Assembly (NCBI GenBank): GCA_027886175.1
Contig: JAJNNQ010000008.1
Span: 7,691,001 to 7,755,000, forward strand
Direction: 5' to 3'
Length of the DNA stretch: 64,000 bases
DNA from: Phylloscopus collybita
Lineage: Eukaryota; Chordata; Aves; Passeriformes; Phylloscopidae
The notes under the pieces are model-generated. The model was not told the DNA's origin. It worked only from the letters and a program-made list of their open reading frames with translations, and did no database searches. Shown here piece after piece: positions 1-12,291 of this stretch (its first letter is position 1; the number at the start of each line of letters is the position of its first letter). The translations under genes were made by a program, and so were the position numbers.

Positions 1-515
1 AGGATTCTCTCATGCTGGCTTTGGGGCAAGTCCAAGCTCTTTAACCCACCTTTTTTTAAAGGCTACAGATTTTTTTATATGTAGTTTGTTTTGGAAAAAA
101 AAATGCACAGGTGTATTTTGCTATTCTAGACTACTGCTGATACATTTTGGCACCTAAAATACTCAATGTTCTAATATCCCTGCTACTTGGAGCCAATAAA
201 ATACTGTTTTCTGGGGAAGGAAAGAGTGCATAGGTAGTCTTGTCAATCAGTTGGCTGCTCAGACTGTTGTCAAATAGCAGCCTTTTGTTATTCCTGATAA
301 TCAACATAAATTGTAGTGCAAGGAGACCTGAAAGCCTGTAACCACCTGCAAGAACATTTAGAACTTTCAAGGAAGAAAAAGCACATCTAACAGTAGAGTG
401 TTTTCAGGAGTTTTGGTCTGCATTTTTTTTTGTTTCTTTGCAAGTGATCTGGAGAGCATTCTGGCAAAAACATCTTAATAGTTGAAGTTGGTGAAATTGT
501 GGTCTCTTTTAATAG
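1..515 (+). other. TOX3: 3' part of a TOX3 intron
   Basis: This sequence precedes the first TOX3 exon in the window and ends in a pyrimidine-rich acceptor (ggtctcttttaatag) with AG at 514-515. I see no other coding potential. It is called intron because the next exon starts in mid-protein, inside the HMG box, so the rest of the gene lies upstream of the window. Confidence 0.85.
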
Positions 516-596
516 GTATATAAAAGAAAAACTGAAGCTGCCAAAAAAGAATACCTAAAGGCACTTGCTGCCTACAGAGCAAGCCTTGTTTCTAAG
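516..596 (+). CDS. TOX3: TOX3 penultimate coding exon, end of the HMG box
   Basis: The 81-nt exon is in phase 0 at both ends and encodes 27 residues, beginning [20 protein letters not shown]. This is the end of the single HMG box of the TOX family (helix 3 and the following basic/hydrophobic stretch). The acceptor AG is at 514-515 and the donor gtaagc at 597-602. TOX3 (formerly TNRC9/CAGF9) is a nuclear HMG-box protein that bends DNA and co-activates transcription, reported with CREB/CBP and CITED1. The HMG segment alone is almost identical among TOX, TOX2, TOX3 and TOX4; the Gln-rich next exon is what selects TOX3. The gene is partial because the upstream exons lie outside the window. Confidence 0.95.
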
Positions 597-2342
597 GTAA
601 GCCTAATAATGCCTTCGATGTAATGCAAATGAGCTTTTACCAGTGATATTGAAATATTTGGGGCAAGGGGGGATGTTATGCACAATAGAAATAGAATCCT
701 AGGATTTCTGTAATACAGCTCTACAAGATGTGCTGCTGCTTGAACCCTGCTTAGTCTCTGCAAAAATAATTTCATCTCTCTACTGGCATACTAATGATTA
801 CCAGAAAACATCTTTGTAATTGTACATCTTCCTTGAGCTGTGGAGGCAAAGTAATGCACTTCACCACACAAATAAAATTCAGTCATGAAAAATATACTGA
901 CCCTTTGACATTAATATTTGCAAGCTGTTTGCAGAGGTTTGTTTTTCCTCAATTGCTGCTTCTCAAAGGACAGGCTTGCTTTGCGTGGAGTTGGAGAGCA
1001 GTTGTTGTGTGACAAAGCTGAAGTATTCCTGCAGGTGAGGGGAAAGAAATGCGTAGTGGCTCTGAATTTGGAGAGTACTGAAAAATGCACTAGCTGGCAG
1101 TGAGCCACATGGAGTATTTTAGTGGATCCTGAGTTAAAATAAAACCTGTGAAGAAAACAAAGCTCTGCTGTCTTACTTGAGAATTTACCTTTCTAGATGG
1201 CAGCATTCTGCAGGTTGTAGTTCTGTTGCATCTGAATATCAGAAATGGAAATGTGCTTATAGGCATCTAAAATATGGGTAAAACATTACCAAGGTGGTTA
1301 TTTATCTAATAATATTTTATAAAGATCAACTACAAAAATGTATTCCATCACAAGAAAGCAAGAGAGGGTGATGATGAACTCCTGAGACTATTTATTTGAA
1401 TGTACAACTGCAGAGCATTAGTAAATCATATGGAAAGTCGCTGTGTTAATTAATGATTAAAATGCAACCATTAATTAAAATTAATGATTAAAAATACAAC
1501 ATCAGAAATTATATACGTGATTTTGAAAGCTGGAAGTTTTCTTTTTCTTGTCTTAAGAAGCTGTGTTTTTCTGTTGCCTCTGGGACTTCTGTAATATTCT
1601 AAAAGCCTTTAGTATCACAATGCTAAGTTCAAGAGCAGCAGGAGTTCTAAATACCTTTGAGGCATATTATTTTATGAATCTTAAGTTCCCTTTTCAAAAC
1701 CATCAGAAATCATATTTTTTTCCCCCAAATCCATGGGACCAGGAATGCCAAATAACTTCTGAGTAGATTGCAGGTAGAAATGACTCAAAGTCATTGTGTC
1801 TCAACTCCTCTAAATCAAGACATCCTTGCTGCAGCTTTTTCACATGAGGTGGTTGCTGGGGGTAGGGACGGGATAGACACTTGTGCAGCACAATTTATTA
1901 CATTCTCAGGTAAATGTCAGTTAATTCCTTGTTGGTTGGTAACTCATGGGGTGGGGAGGATGTGTGCTGCTGACTCCCAAAGACCAAGGGTCTTTGGGAG
2001 TTTTAGAAACATGTAAATATGTTGGGCCTGTTCTAGCTCTTTCAGCGACAAAGTGTCTGTGACATCTGTGACTTTCTGGCCTTGATCAAGGGCACAAGTT
2101 AGTTTTTGTCCAAGTAAGACCTTGGAGGTCTTACTATCTGGAGGTATCATATGGGGAAGCAGATAAAGAGGTGATACAATGTGTTGGTGATCAGTGATTG
2201 TTTTCAGACTGCAGATTGATTTTTTCTGATAGAAAACAAAACATGGCAAAGGTCTCTGAGTAGCTGTTACTTTTATTACCATGTAAACAGTAACAATGTT
2301 TTTTCCTGTTGAAAAGACAATTAATTTCTCTTCCAAACACAG
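597..2342 (+). other. TOX3: last TOX3 intron
   Basis: A GT-AG intron of 1746 nt, with donor gtaagc at 597-602. The acceptor tract runs through ttaatttctcttccaaacac to AG at 2341-2342. Small open frames on both strands inside it (for example 918-1103) have no recognisable domain and no splice support, so I treat them as chance. The only structure noticed is a short AT-rich duplication at about 1448-1500. Confidence 0.9.
1448..1500 (+). repeat. short AT-rich direct duplication in the TOX3 intron
   Basis: The words attaatgattaaaatgcaac and attaatgattaaaaatacaac occur about 30 bp apart, separated by another attaatta-like string. This is a small direct duplication rich in TAAT homeodomain-type cores. 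Replication slippage is the simplest explanation. Confidence 0.6.
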
Positions 2343-3080
2343 GCTGCTGCAGAATCTGCTGAGGCCCAGACAATTCGTTCTGTTCAGCAAACACTGGCAT
2401 CCACAAATTTGTCTTCCTCCCTTATTCTGAACAGCTCTCTCTCTCAACACGCGGCGGTGTCGGCGTCTCCCCAAACTCTTCAACAGCCCCTTTCCAGAGC
2501 AATTGCTCCAAAACCCTTGACCATGAGACTGCCAATGAACCAGATTGTAGCTTCTGTTACCATTGCACCAAACATGCCAACAAACATTGCAGCTCCATTG
2601 ATAAGCTCTATGGGCACGAACATGGTGGCAACGCCGTCTGCGTCTCAAGTCAGCCCCTCCATGCAAAGCCAGCAGCACCAGATGCAGCAGCTCCAGCAGC
2701 AACAGATGCAGCAGATGCAACAGCAGCAACTACATCAGCATCAAATGCATCAGCAAATACAACAGCAAATGCAGCAGCAGCATTTTCAGCACCACATGCA
2801 GCAACATTTGCAGCAGCAGCAGCATCTTCAGCAGCAGATTAATCAGCAGCAAATGCAACAGCAACTGCAGCACATACAGCTTCAGCAAATGCAGCAGCAG
2901 CAAATGCAGCATATGCAACACCAGTCACAGCCTTCTCCTCAGCAGCACTCTCCAGGAGCCCCGCAGATCACTTCTCCCATCCCTGCCATTGGGAGCCCTC
3001 AGCCAGCACCTCAGCAGCACCAGTCACAAATACAATCTCAGACACAGACTCAAGTATTATCACAGGTCAGTATTTTCTGA
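2343..3080 (+). CDS. TOX3: TOX3 terminal coding exon, Gln-rich C-terminal domain
   Basis: The exon encodes 245 residues and a TGA stop at 3078-3080. It opens with [20 protein letters not shown] directly after the HMG-box exon, in phase 0. Next comes a Ser/Thr/Pro-rich region containing [13 protein letters not shown] and [11 protein letters not shown]. From about 2661 to 2948 there is a Gln-rich tract broken by Met, His and Leu. The end is Pro/Ser/Gln-rich ([15 protein letters not shown]) and finishes in VLSQVSIF. This order and the C-terminus match TOX3 as I remember it; TOX and TOX4 lack such a Gln domain. In TOX3 the Gln-rich region contributes to transactivation. No frameshift or premature stop is seen. 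Large open frames antisense to it are by-products of CAG-type codons reading as Leu/His-rich on the other strand. Confidence 0.96.
   Translation, partial: AAAESAEAQTIRSVQQTLASTNLSSSLILNSSLSQHAAVSASPQTLQQPLSRAIAPKPLTMRLPMNQIVASVTIAPNMPTNIAAPLISSMGTNMVATPSASQVSPSMQSQQHQMQQLQQQQMQQMQQQQLHQHQMHQQIQQQMQQQHFQHHMQQHLQQQQHLQQQINQQQMQQQLQHIQLQQMQQQQMQHMQHQSQPSPQQHSPGAPQITSPIPAIGSPQPAPQQHQSQIQSQTQTQVLSQVSIF
2661..2948 (+). repeat. TOX3: CAG/CAA-rich polyglutamine-coding tract
   Basis: Codons are mainly cag and caa, interrupted by atg, cat/cac and ctg/ctt. The longest uninterrupted Gln runs are only four residues. The mix of CAG and CAA with frequent Met/His interruptions should make the tract less prone to repeat-length change than a pure CAG run. 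Confidence 0.9.
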
Positions 3081-4200
3081 ACATAAATGATCTTGCAACA
3101 TGGCTTTGTGTTGATGGAGGGGTAAGGGTAAACCATATTTGGCTGAAAACTGTAAATTGTTGATGGTAGTTATGCAGGGATGCATAACAGATCAAATGAT
3201 CCTCTAAAGTGTCTATTAGATAGGCAATAAAGAACTACAATGTAGCTGTGTATCATCTCTTAGCTGACTATAAATCATTTTGTTTAAAAGAAAAAATGCT
3301 GTTCTCTTTTTCATGTGATGCCTTTTTAATTTATTTAAGCTTTACCTACAATATGTGAATCAACTGGCCTAATAAATACCTGGATCTTATGACTGCAAAA
3401 TGGCCTTTCAGAGTTATATGCTATAACCCTCCTTTCTCTAAAAGTGAATAATGCACTTCAAGGCAGTATGAACTCATGAAGCCCTTAAAGCACAGTTGTA
3501 ACTACCTGTAAAATTATGATTGGATTTCATACAATCATACTTGTATTACATGAGTTAGTTGATGGCATTTTTGTCATGAAAAAAATAGAATAAATCACAG
3601 ATTTTTGCCAAAGCTCTTATTTTTTTTTCTCTCCTAAATGTCTTCAGAAAAGCAAGTAACTGGACTTAAATGTTTGACCCAACTTTTCACTTCATTTCTC
3701 CAAATAAGCCTGCCATAGTTCTTAAGAAAATATATATTGACATTTACCCTCTTACGTTAATTCCAATTACAGAACAAATGTGAATATTATATTCTGTGTC
3801 GAAGTGATGAGTTTCAGATTTAATACACTGTATTTTTAAAAGGGAAATGCACTTAAATAAAACTGTTATTACAGAAAGCTAAGATGAGAAATGCAAGTTA
3901 TTAATACACTGTAAAACCAGTAGAATATTTAAATGAAACTCCACAACTGAATAATCAATGTAAATATTTTCTTTAAAAGTTGTAAGTTTTCATATCATGT
4001 GTTGTAAAGTTTTCATAAATGAGGCTTTAATGTAAACACTGGTCACATGAATTATTAATTGCTACATTGCTTATTGTGTTTTTATGCTGTTTTATACTTT
4101 TTTATGAGTTATGATAGCAGCAATTAAGTTGTTTGTATTTTGCTTATCTAAAATAAATGCTTTTATCTTGCTATAGAATAAACACATTTCAGTAAAACTG
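3081..4200 (+). other. TOX3: probable TOX3 3'UTR
   Basis: AT-rich sequence directly after the stop, without open frames of note. It contains AATAAA at 3226, 3371, 3589, 3856, 4152 and 4177. The sequence up to about 4180 has the T-rich, ATTTA-like texture of vertebrate 3'UTRs (for example ttattgtgtttttatgctg near 4070). The true end could be earlier, or a longer isoform could run on; mammalian TOX3 3'UTRs are a few kb long. The end given is an estimate. Confidence 0.5.
4152..4182 (+). terminator. TOX3: tandem polyadenylation signals, candidate TOX3 mRNA end
   Basis: Two canonical AATAAA hexamers lie 25 bp apart (4152-4157 and 4177-4182). They are followed within about 80-100 bp by a T-rich run (acttttttttcactcctttg, from 4262). 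Earlier single AATAAA copies at 3226, 3371, 3589 and 3856 are alternatives. No cleavage site can be confirmed without transcript data. Confidence 0.4.
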
Positions 4201-5779
4201 ATGAGCTGTAAGTCTTTGATAGTGAAACCAGAAATGTTTCCTTCTGCAAATGCTTTCTTGAACTTTTTTTTCACTCCTTTGTATTTTATCAAGCATTCTG
4301 GGTGAACAGGTACCAATGGGAAGAGAGCAGCACTTAGCTCTTGTACCTTCTTGCTCCAAAGATGCTCTGTTGAAGAGTTGTGGGCAACTTCTCTGAGATG
4401 TCTGTGACTTCAGAGAGGGAAAGCAAGAGGTGGAGTCACAGAACAGTCGTGGTGTGCCCTTTTCTGATGATCTGCAGGAACAGGGAAGGGAACCTGTCTC
4501 TCTGCAGTAATGTTCAGAAATGTAGATCAGCACAAACTCTGGGTTTCTTTGTATCTGAGAGTTTCAGATGTAAATGCAGATGCTGCTGTGGGCTTTCCTC
4601 TGTAAGCCTCCAGCTCTTGTTTTGGGCTGGTCCTGAGTTGTCTGACTTTCATTTTCTCGTTAAGGTAGAACGTGATGAAGTGGGGAGGATGTAGGGAGCA
4701 GGTCTTTCATCTGAAGGGTTTGGAAGCATTAACATCCAGTGTGTTGTCAGGTTATTAGTGCTGTTCATATATTTTTGCTCTGAACAGAGAGAGCCTTTAT
4801 TTTCTTGTTTCCCTTCTTTGCCTGCAGTATCTGTGCTGCGAGTGCAGCCTGACCACTATCCCCAGTTGTCTGGCATGATTAATTACAGCATCTGTCCTGT
4901 CAGAAGCTATAATGAAGAGGTCTTGATAAAAATTGCAAATTACCACTGGCAACAATCTTAAACTGCTTATGATAAAATGAAAATTAAAAACAGCAAGTGT
5001 CAAGCCTGAGCAGAATCCTAATCCTGTTTGAGGCATGGCTACCATGCTCAGACCACAACCCAAAAATAATGGAATAGAGATCCCCAAAAAGTTGCAGCCA
5101 GACTTGAGGGAAGAGGTACTGTACCATGTGAATTTCTTCATAATGAATTCAGCTTTCAATATTTCATCATCCTCAGGTACTCTGTTTGTTACGTACAAAT
5201 ATTGAACAGCAAGAGATTCTAATTATAAATTTATAGATTTCTTGGAGCAGAAAAAATCATGTATAAATTGAAGCTTTTCATAATAGGTGTTAGTTGACAG
5301 CTACCCATGCTCCTAATAGCCATAGCATGATATCTAATAATGCCTGGGATGGAGGCTGTTTATTCCAAGTGCAAGGAAGCCTGTCTGCATTAAAAATGGC
5401 AAGGCAGAGGCTGGTTGGGAGAGATTTTGTGTGTGTCAGTTTTAACCAATGTTACATAACAAAGGAAACCATTTTATAGTTGTTTTTGAAACCTTTAGAC
5501 AAATGTCTTCAGAAATAATTGCTAAACTGCATGTGACAGTAATTGTGTATTAGTTCTATAATTGTCATTTTGAAGACCTATGAAGTATCGTTGGAAAAAT
5601 GTCACAAGTGATAAGAGTTAATTACAACTGAAGTCTGTTTTCAACTATTTGCAGCGAGAAGCAGGTGTTATTACACTCATTAAATGGTTTCATAAATCCT
5701 GGGTTTTATCACATTTGATTAAGAGCTGCTGAACTACTGATGTTCAATTCCAGGAAAAATAGTTTTAATTACTGCAGCT

Positions 5780-5803
5780 AAAAAAAAAAAAAAAAAAAAA
5801 AAA
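5780..5803 (+). repeat. poly(A) run of 24
   Basis: An uninterrupted A24. There is no AATAAA in the 50 bp before it and no recognisable retroelement body, so it is called a simple homopolymer. Confidence 0.9.
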
Positions 5804-8249
5804 GGAAAATTAATCATCAAGTAGGACCGTACATTTTAAATATCAAAATTTGAATCTTGAAAAACTGGAGCATCCCCCTGCTTGCCACAAAATTATATTT
5901 TACATTACCCACAATAGCATATTGCAGAACATCTTGTGTTTCAAACTGTGCAAGTTTGTGTTCATGTTCCCTAAGTCTAAGTGAATAACTGTGCTATCAT
6001 AGGTCATAAATAAAACTGTTAGTTTAAATTGCTTGATACGCAATTTATACAAGAAAAATGCAATAATCTGTATGGTTTCAGTGTTGTGCATGGTTTTTAA
6101 GAATGTTTTTCTTCATAGCATTTTACAAGCACTTAACTGCTCCCTTCTTTTCCCAAGGTTTCAGATGCTTTATCACCTCGGTTAACCACATTCTACTTTC
6201 ACATTAACCCAGGTTGACACATGATGAAAGAACATAAGGAGGTTTAATTTTTAGCTGACACAGGGTCATTAGTTTCTAACTTGGAGAACAAAGCCTTTAA
6301 ATACCTCTGTGCAACATAATCTCAATTTTATATTATCACCTGACCATTGTGGTTTGCAGGACAGATGGATTAAATATCTCAAGTTTAACCACAAGTCCTG
6401 CACTGACTCTTTTCAATGGGGACTCCTATTTGAATGGCTCCTTTTCCATTTCTCACTTCATGGAGTATTTTGCAGCACTGGACTGCATTCTAACCTTTCC
6501 CTCCCCCCTTTGTTTGGCTTTTGTTTTGCAACAGCTGTTATTATCGTTTTTGGTCAGCTGTGATTGCTGGAGGCAAAATAGGACCAGATGGTGTTTTGCT
6601 ATGCATGAATGGCGAGTTAGAGGAGTTTAGATTGAATAGGCCAAGTTTGAATGGTGTCTATGCACCACCTGCCCTCTTCAGCAGCAGCACACACATCATA
6701 GGAGCATGATCTGTCTCAGACCTACTAGAATTGGATGGGAATGGAGAGCGCCTCGTTGGATTTTCTCCATATTTATTGATCTTCCATGCACTAACAGCAT
6801 AATGCAGTACACAGTCAATTTGAGTTAATTGGATATGACACAGCATGTACATGTAATCTATCACCAGAGTCTCCTGGTACACTTTAGGGTTTGCTGCCAC
6901 AAGAACATGCAGTATTAGCCTGCATTAAGAGGCTAAGTGGATGGAAGTAAACCAGGATCATTGTAGGGTTTGATTTGACAAAATATACTGTAGTTTTACA
7001 ATTGTACCCTTGAAACTGCCAGAAAGGCAGTTAACTATGAACATTTTTGATTTGATAGAACTGGGCTGAGTATTTTGTCACAGAAAAAAAAATATATGTG
7101 GTTCCCATACATTTCTGTGAGGTTTGCTAGTGAAATTTAAACAAATGTAGGAAGCAGCCTCCATAGAGATGGGCCAGTGCCATTCAGAATAGTACCAAAG
7201 GGCTGCTTTGGTAACCTAAAACTGGTCAGAGAGGTGGAATTTAAATGTTCCATAAATGTAAGAATTGTTGTATGCTCCATTAAGGCTGACTGAAAGACAT
7301 GGGGTATGAAAGACTTGTGCCTGCCTGGATGTTACAGTAGAAAATACATATGTTATGAATAATGGAAAAAAACATATAAAAATAATATACAATACATAAA
7401 TTACTTGCATTGTTACAGCAATTGGGTGCTTCAAAGCCTACTTAATATGTAACTGAGGGTTGTGATCATGCTCTAAGTTGGCAGGAGCTGCTCACTCGGC
7501 GTCTTTGTCTGTGGTGTCAGGTAGCCAAGTGAGCTACTTTATTATGAAAATTGCATCCAACTGAAAAAATGCTAAATATTTTCAAGTGCCTGTGGGAAAA
7601 GCTAGGTTTGTATTAAAGGATTTGGTTCTTAAAGTCACCAAGAAGTTAATGCTTCTCAGGTGCATCAGAGGGAGAGAATTTCGATTATAATACTAAAATC
7701 TTTGAGAAGTGAATGTATTGCTTTGAACGAGCTGCTGTGACACTTCAATAGCCTACACTGGAGATTTAGAATGCATTCTGTTTACCTCAGTTAAAAACCA
7801 GAAGTACTATTTTAAACAGCAGGTTTTATCCAAGTTCTTGGAGCATTAACATCTTCAGCCCCTAAACAAACCAAAGTAGTAGAGAATTTTCTTAGAAGGT
7901 TTGAAATTAATTTCTTTTAATCTTCTAGGTTAAAAACAGTTGAATGGATAATTATACTTGTCCTGCAGTTTATGTGGACACTTCTTCCAGGTATCATTTA
8001 TTCTCTTTCCTCTCAAGAATTTCTTTTTGATGCAGTTAGTTGCTACATCTTTGTAACTCTGCTGCTCTAATTGTAAAAGAGAGGCTTTGATGCAGAAAAT
8101 AATTTAAAATGAGCTGATAATTCATGTATTAAAGTAGTAATTTCATTGAAGTGACTACTCATATCCTCTGTTATACAGTTGCTCAAGTGCTTTCATAGAT
8201 CAGGGGTCTAATTGGAAAACATCGTATTTGTTTTCCAAACAAATCCAAG

Positions 8250-8267
8250 TATAATAATAATAATAAT
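8250..8267 (+). repeat. (TAA)n microsatellite
   Basis: About six TAA/ATA triplets in a row after aaatccaag. Confidence 0.9.
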
Positions 8268-8959
8268 AGTCAGGATCTAAAAGTAATCTTACATTTTCTG
8301 CATTTTCTTTTATTAAATTCTATTCAAAACAAGTCAGGGGTCTTATTTTCAAGTACAGGTAACTAACCTTAGTGCTGGTTCAATGACTGAATCATCATAA
8401 ATGTGTAAAGAATTACCCACCTGATGGTGAATTGTATCTGCAATCATTTAGAAGGGATTCTACTGTGCACAGGTCCCAAAACTTCTACCTGGATCAGCAG
8501 TCACAGCTCTTGACAGAGCAGATGCCTTAGCCAAATATTTGTATTTACAAAACAGAGAAGTAAATGCAGGCAAACAAAGTGCCAGGGGACCTGCTGGCAA
8601 TATTTGTGAAACCTAAAGGGTGTAGTTACTGCAGGCTGGTTTATTTTAGTGCTATAGTCCATACTGAACTGATAACAAACATATACATTGCATTAGCACA
8701 AAGTACATAAACAATAAATCCCTTGTGTTACAATTTTTCTCCTGGTAGTTAAAGGTACTTTATCTTGGAATTGGTTTTGATGTTCCAGGAATCATAAGAA
8801 TTGACTCCTGCACTTAAAGAAATAGTAAGCAGCTGTACCATTTCTTACTTTCCTCTTCCTAATTTTGGAAGTGAAGAATGTTCAGTATCTGGAAATCAGA
8901 ACTCTGGAAAATTCTGCTTCATGGACTGTTGATCAGGGGATTATCACTGCTGCCCTGAT

Positions 8960-8986
8960 GTGTGTGTATACATATATATATATATA
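8960..8986 (+). repeat. (TG)n-(TA)n microsatellite
   Basis: gtgtgtgtatacatatatatatatata: alternating purine-pyrimidine changing from TG to TA, followed by an aaataaataaaa tail. Confidence 0.85.
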
Positions 8987-9742
8987 AAATAAATAAAATC
9001 ATGCACCTTGCTCCTATCTGCTTACCACCTGTGGAAAGCTTGTCCTGAAGAACTTCTCCTCTTTCAGCCCCCCTTAATGTTCTCCTGTTCCTGTGGATCA
9101 CAAGGAAACTAATAGATTGTGCACACACACAACACATATTTGTTCTACTAAAAAGATGTCCAGATGGGTGCACTTAATTGTATGTGGCAAATGTCTAAAA
9201 TATATATTAATCTAGGCATGCATTTGGGGATTTTGGGGTTAACATGTTAGGTGCTTTTCCGCATGGACTGCCAAAGGATTTGGTTACTGCTTAGCATGCC
9301 TTGGCACTGACAGAATATAGATGAAGCTACTGATAATTACCATCCTTGTGTAAACACTTTCTCCCTTATAGAATGGTGGCAGATAAATCTATAAGAGTTT
9401 TGGTCAATTACAGCAGACAAGTGTATTACAGCAAATCTTGAGCCCATGGTGAAATACATGTAATTCTGGGTGTCAGTTTAGATACTTGTGTTTCTGTAAA
9501 GGCTGGGCAATCTCTCCTTTTTCCTTCCTTTTTTCCTTTAACCCAAGGCAAATGAAGTTATCCTTCACTTCAGAAAATGATCAGAACTTGCTAGCAGGCT
9601 TGGACAAATTAAATATCCTTGAACAAAAACTCTGATACTTTCACATTCATTTCTGTTGATGTTTCCTGTACCTGTACTTGGCTTTAAACTGAAGGTGAAG
9701 TTTGCTCTGATTATTTCTTTCCATTTTCAAAGCTGCTGATCA

Positions 9743-9786
9743 GCAAAGAAAGAAAGAAAGAAAATAAATAAATAAATAAATAATAA
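9743..9786 (+). repeat. (GAAA)n-(TAAA)n compound microsatellite
   Basis: Four GAAA units pass into about six TAAA/AAAT units. The array ends at the start of a locally GC-richer block (about 9800-10130). Confidence 0.9.
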
Positions 9787-12291
9787 AAGAACTGATGCAC
9801 AATTCTGCATCCCTGCCCGTTCAGCTGCACAACAGGCAGCTCCCACTGGGAATGGGTGCTGGTGGCAGTGCCGGGCACAGCAGGATGCAGGTGAGCACGG
9901 GCTCCTTGTTTATCTCATCTCATCTCATGTCACTTTGGTGTTAAAAGTCAAAGCAAGGTATAACTGATAGTTTCAAAGGGAGCAGAGCAGCCCTTCGTGG
10001 GCCACTGCATCCCCTCCCCACCGTGGCCATCGGGTGTGGAGCTGCAGGCTCTGGTGGGGCAGGAGACCTCCCGGTGCCAGCGGGCCCCGCCCGCAGCAGC
10101 ATCACTGAGCACTGCACCTGTGGAAAATTAAAATGAGCTCTGCAGTGTACTCAGGGTTAAATAAGAGCCCGTGAAGCCAGTAAAAATAATCCCAATGATT
10201 TCAGGATACTTTGGACCAGGGCTTAGCTGAAAATGGACAGAGAAATGCAGCCATTATGAGCATGCTTGTAATTTTTTCCAATGACGTAGGAATATTTCTT
10301 GGAGAAAGAGAATTTGAAGGAGAGGGAGGAACAGCAATTTTCCTTCTGAATTGAGAAAATGAAAACTGTTGGGTGTGTGTTGCTATCACAGCAAAGTGTT
10401 TCTATCCAGACTCAATGTTTTAGCATGTAAACAACTTCCACTGAAATCTGCAAAGTGCCTGTGCAGAGCATCTGGGAAAATATTTTTGCTTTAAATGCAT
10501 TAACAAAATGATAATGTAATTTGACTTTGGTTAATCAATAACAGAGAAGAAATATAATGCTTTAATAAGCTTCTGCCGTACAGTATGAAGTCAATGAAAT
10601 AAAAAAAAATACCTTTTTTTTTAAATGTGCATAAATTATAGTGGAATTTCATTTTAGGTAGTGTGGGTTTTTACCCCCATCATTATCTGTATATTTTATC
10701 TGTAGTTTGTTGCTTTAGAACAACGCATTTGTCCACTGTAGACAAAATATGCACTTTGTTCAATTCCTTACTTGAGGTCAAATTCTCTTGAGGAGAACAA
10801 GTGTGGGTTGTGTAGCTGTCAAAAGAGGGTTTAGTGCTTGACCCTAAGAAGCATTCAAAGCCCAGATCTTTCTTTTTTTTATTGCTTTTCATTTTCATTG
10901 TTTGTACTTTATACTTAAGAAGGGGCCTCTGCACAGGGGAAAGCCCCTGCTTTCGTATTCACAACCAGCAGCCTTCTACTGAAACACCTCAAAAGCTTTT
11001 CACAGCAAGAATTTGGAAACCACTGCTCTGTGTCAACTGCTGGTGCATAATCAGGCTGCACATGGAGGGGCTGGGGCAGGATGTGAGGGTGCACGTGCCG
11101 GATGGAGCCCAGGGAGGACGGGATGGATGTGCTGTAGGGATTTGGGGCATGTGCATAAAGGTTCTGGCAATAAACAGACAGTGCAGGAGGTCTGTAAGCT
11201 TGGATGCAATAAAGCAGGAGCGTGAATCCAAAAGGTAAGCTGCTGAATGGATGTAGTTTAGAAGGTACAGGCAGTTTAACTGGTTGCTGACTGAATAGTT
11301 GATGATACACCTTTGTGTATCTATGCTCCAACAGAAGTTGTCTTACATTCTCCACAGATGGTGTTTATGTAGAGTGCACAAACTCAGAGTTAGAAATAGC
11401 CATTAAAAAGGCCGGAGGTTTTGTGAAATTATTCACAATTACTATTGTGTAATTGGAAAGTGAAAGTTTTGCACTGCATTTTATTTTATAGAACTACAGT
11501 GCAATTATACTTATAAAAACTATTAGAGGTAAGTAAAAGCTACCAGTGCCCATAAGAGGTATACCTTATTTGTAAAAAAATGCACAATGCTTGTACTGTT
11601 CCTAACTGGACAGGAGTTCTGGTTAACATACAGAAGTGGTAAAGGTAATTTCAAATCCTTTCCATCCACATTGGCAAGACTGTTGGCCTTATCTTTTTTA
11701 TCTTGGGTAGTAACTCAGTTCTCCAGGGCCATTCCAAGGGAGCCAGGAGCACAAGAGGACCAAACAAACAGATGGCCTGAGATACCAGAAACCTGAGCAG
11801 TGGAGGAAGGTCACCTCTTTGGAAAGTTACACAATCCTTGTGGGAGCCTGGCTCCCAAGTAGGGTGATTTCAGGTGCTTCCAGGTGGGAGGTGGGCACTG
11901 CACAAGTCCTGCCCTCTGCTGCTAAAGGCATGAAACAGAATAAAAGGAAAGGAGATGGAAAGATAATTGGTCATCCACATATATTGAGACAAACTACATA
12001 TACTATGTATTCTTGGATAATTTGCACCCTTAAGAAATGCTAACAAGGAGCAGTTGCTGGCCTACTCAAACAAATAGGCATTCATGTGGGGAAGCATGGT
12101 TTTAATTACACAGATCTCCAGTCAATATCTGGGAGCCAAGGAAATGCAAGGGTACATGAGCACTCTGTATCAGCATCATCTGGTTCAGCCAACAAGAAGC
12201 AGTTCACAGACAGCACTGGAAAATAAATTGCTGAATAAGTCAAAAAGCCTTACAATGAAAAAATAAAATAGCACTCAGGTTGAGAGTATCA
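9787..12291. other. intergenic, with a small GC-rich patch at 9820-10130
   Basis: The first 300 bp are distinctly GC-richer than their surroundings, with scattered CpGs and the string gcgggccccgcccgcag near 10080. A strong donor-like cagGTGAGC sits at 9887-9896. The rest is AT-rich. An open frame of 134 codons at 10834-11238 begins with a run of hydrophobic residues and ends across a donor-like aagGTAAGC, but it matches nothing I know. An AT-rich stretch at 11400-11520 contains TAATTG and ATTATTC words. Confidence 0.6.

Larger units (their letters stand above)
4201..9740. other. intergenic, no gene recognised
   Basis: AT-rich unique-looking sequence downstream of TOX3. Open frames are short (up to 133 codons, 4797-5198 minus) and encode nothing I recognise. 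It contains poly(A) at 5780-5803, a TAA triplet run at 8250-8267 and a TG/TA alternating run near 8960-8986. Some of this may be an extended TOX3 3'UTR, but nothing marks it as such. Confidence 0.7.

Noticed and set aside
1944..2921. Large open frames on the minus strand opposite the TOX3 last exon
   Set aside because: They are Leu/His-rich translations of the antisense of CAG-rich coding sequence. TOX3 on the + strand explains the openness.
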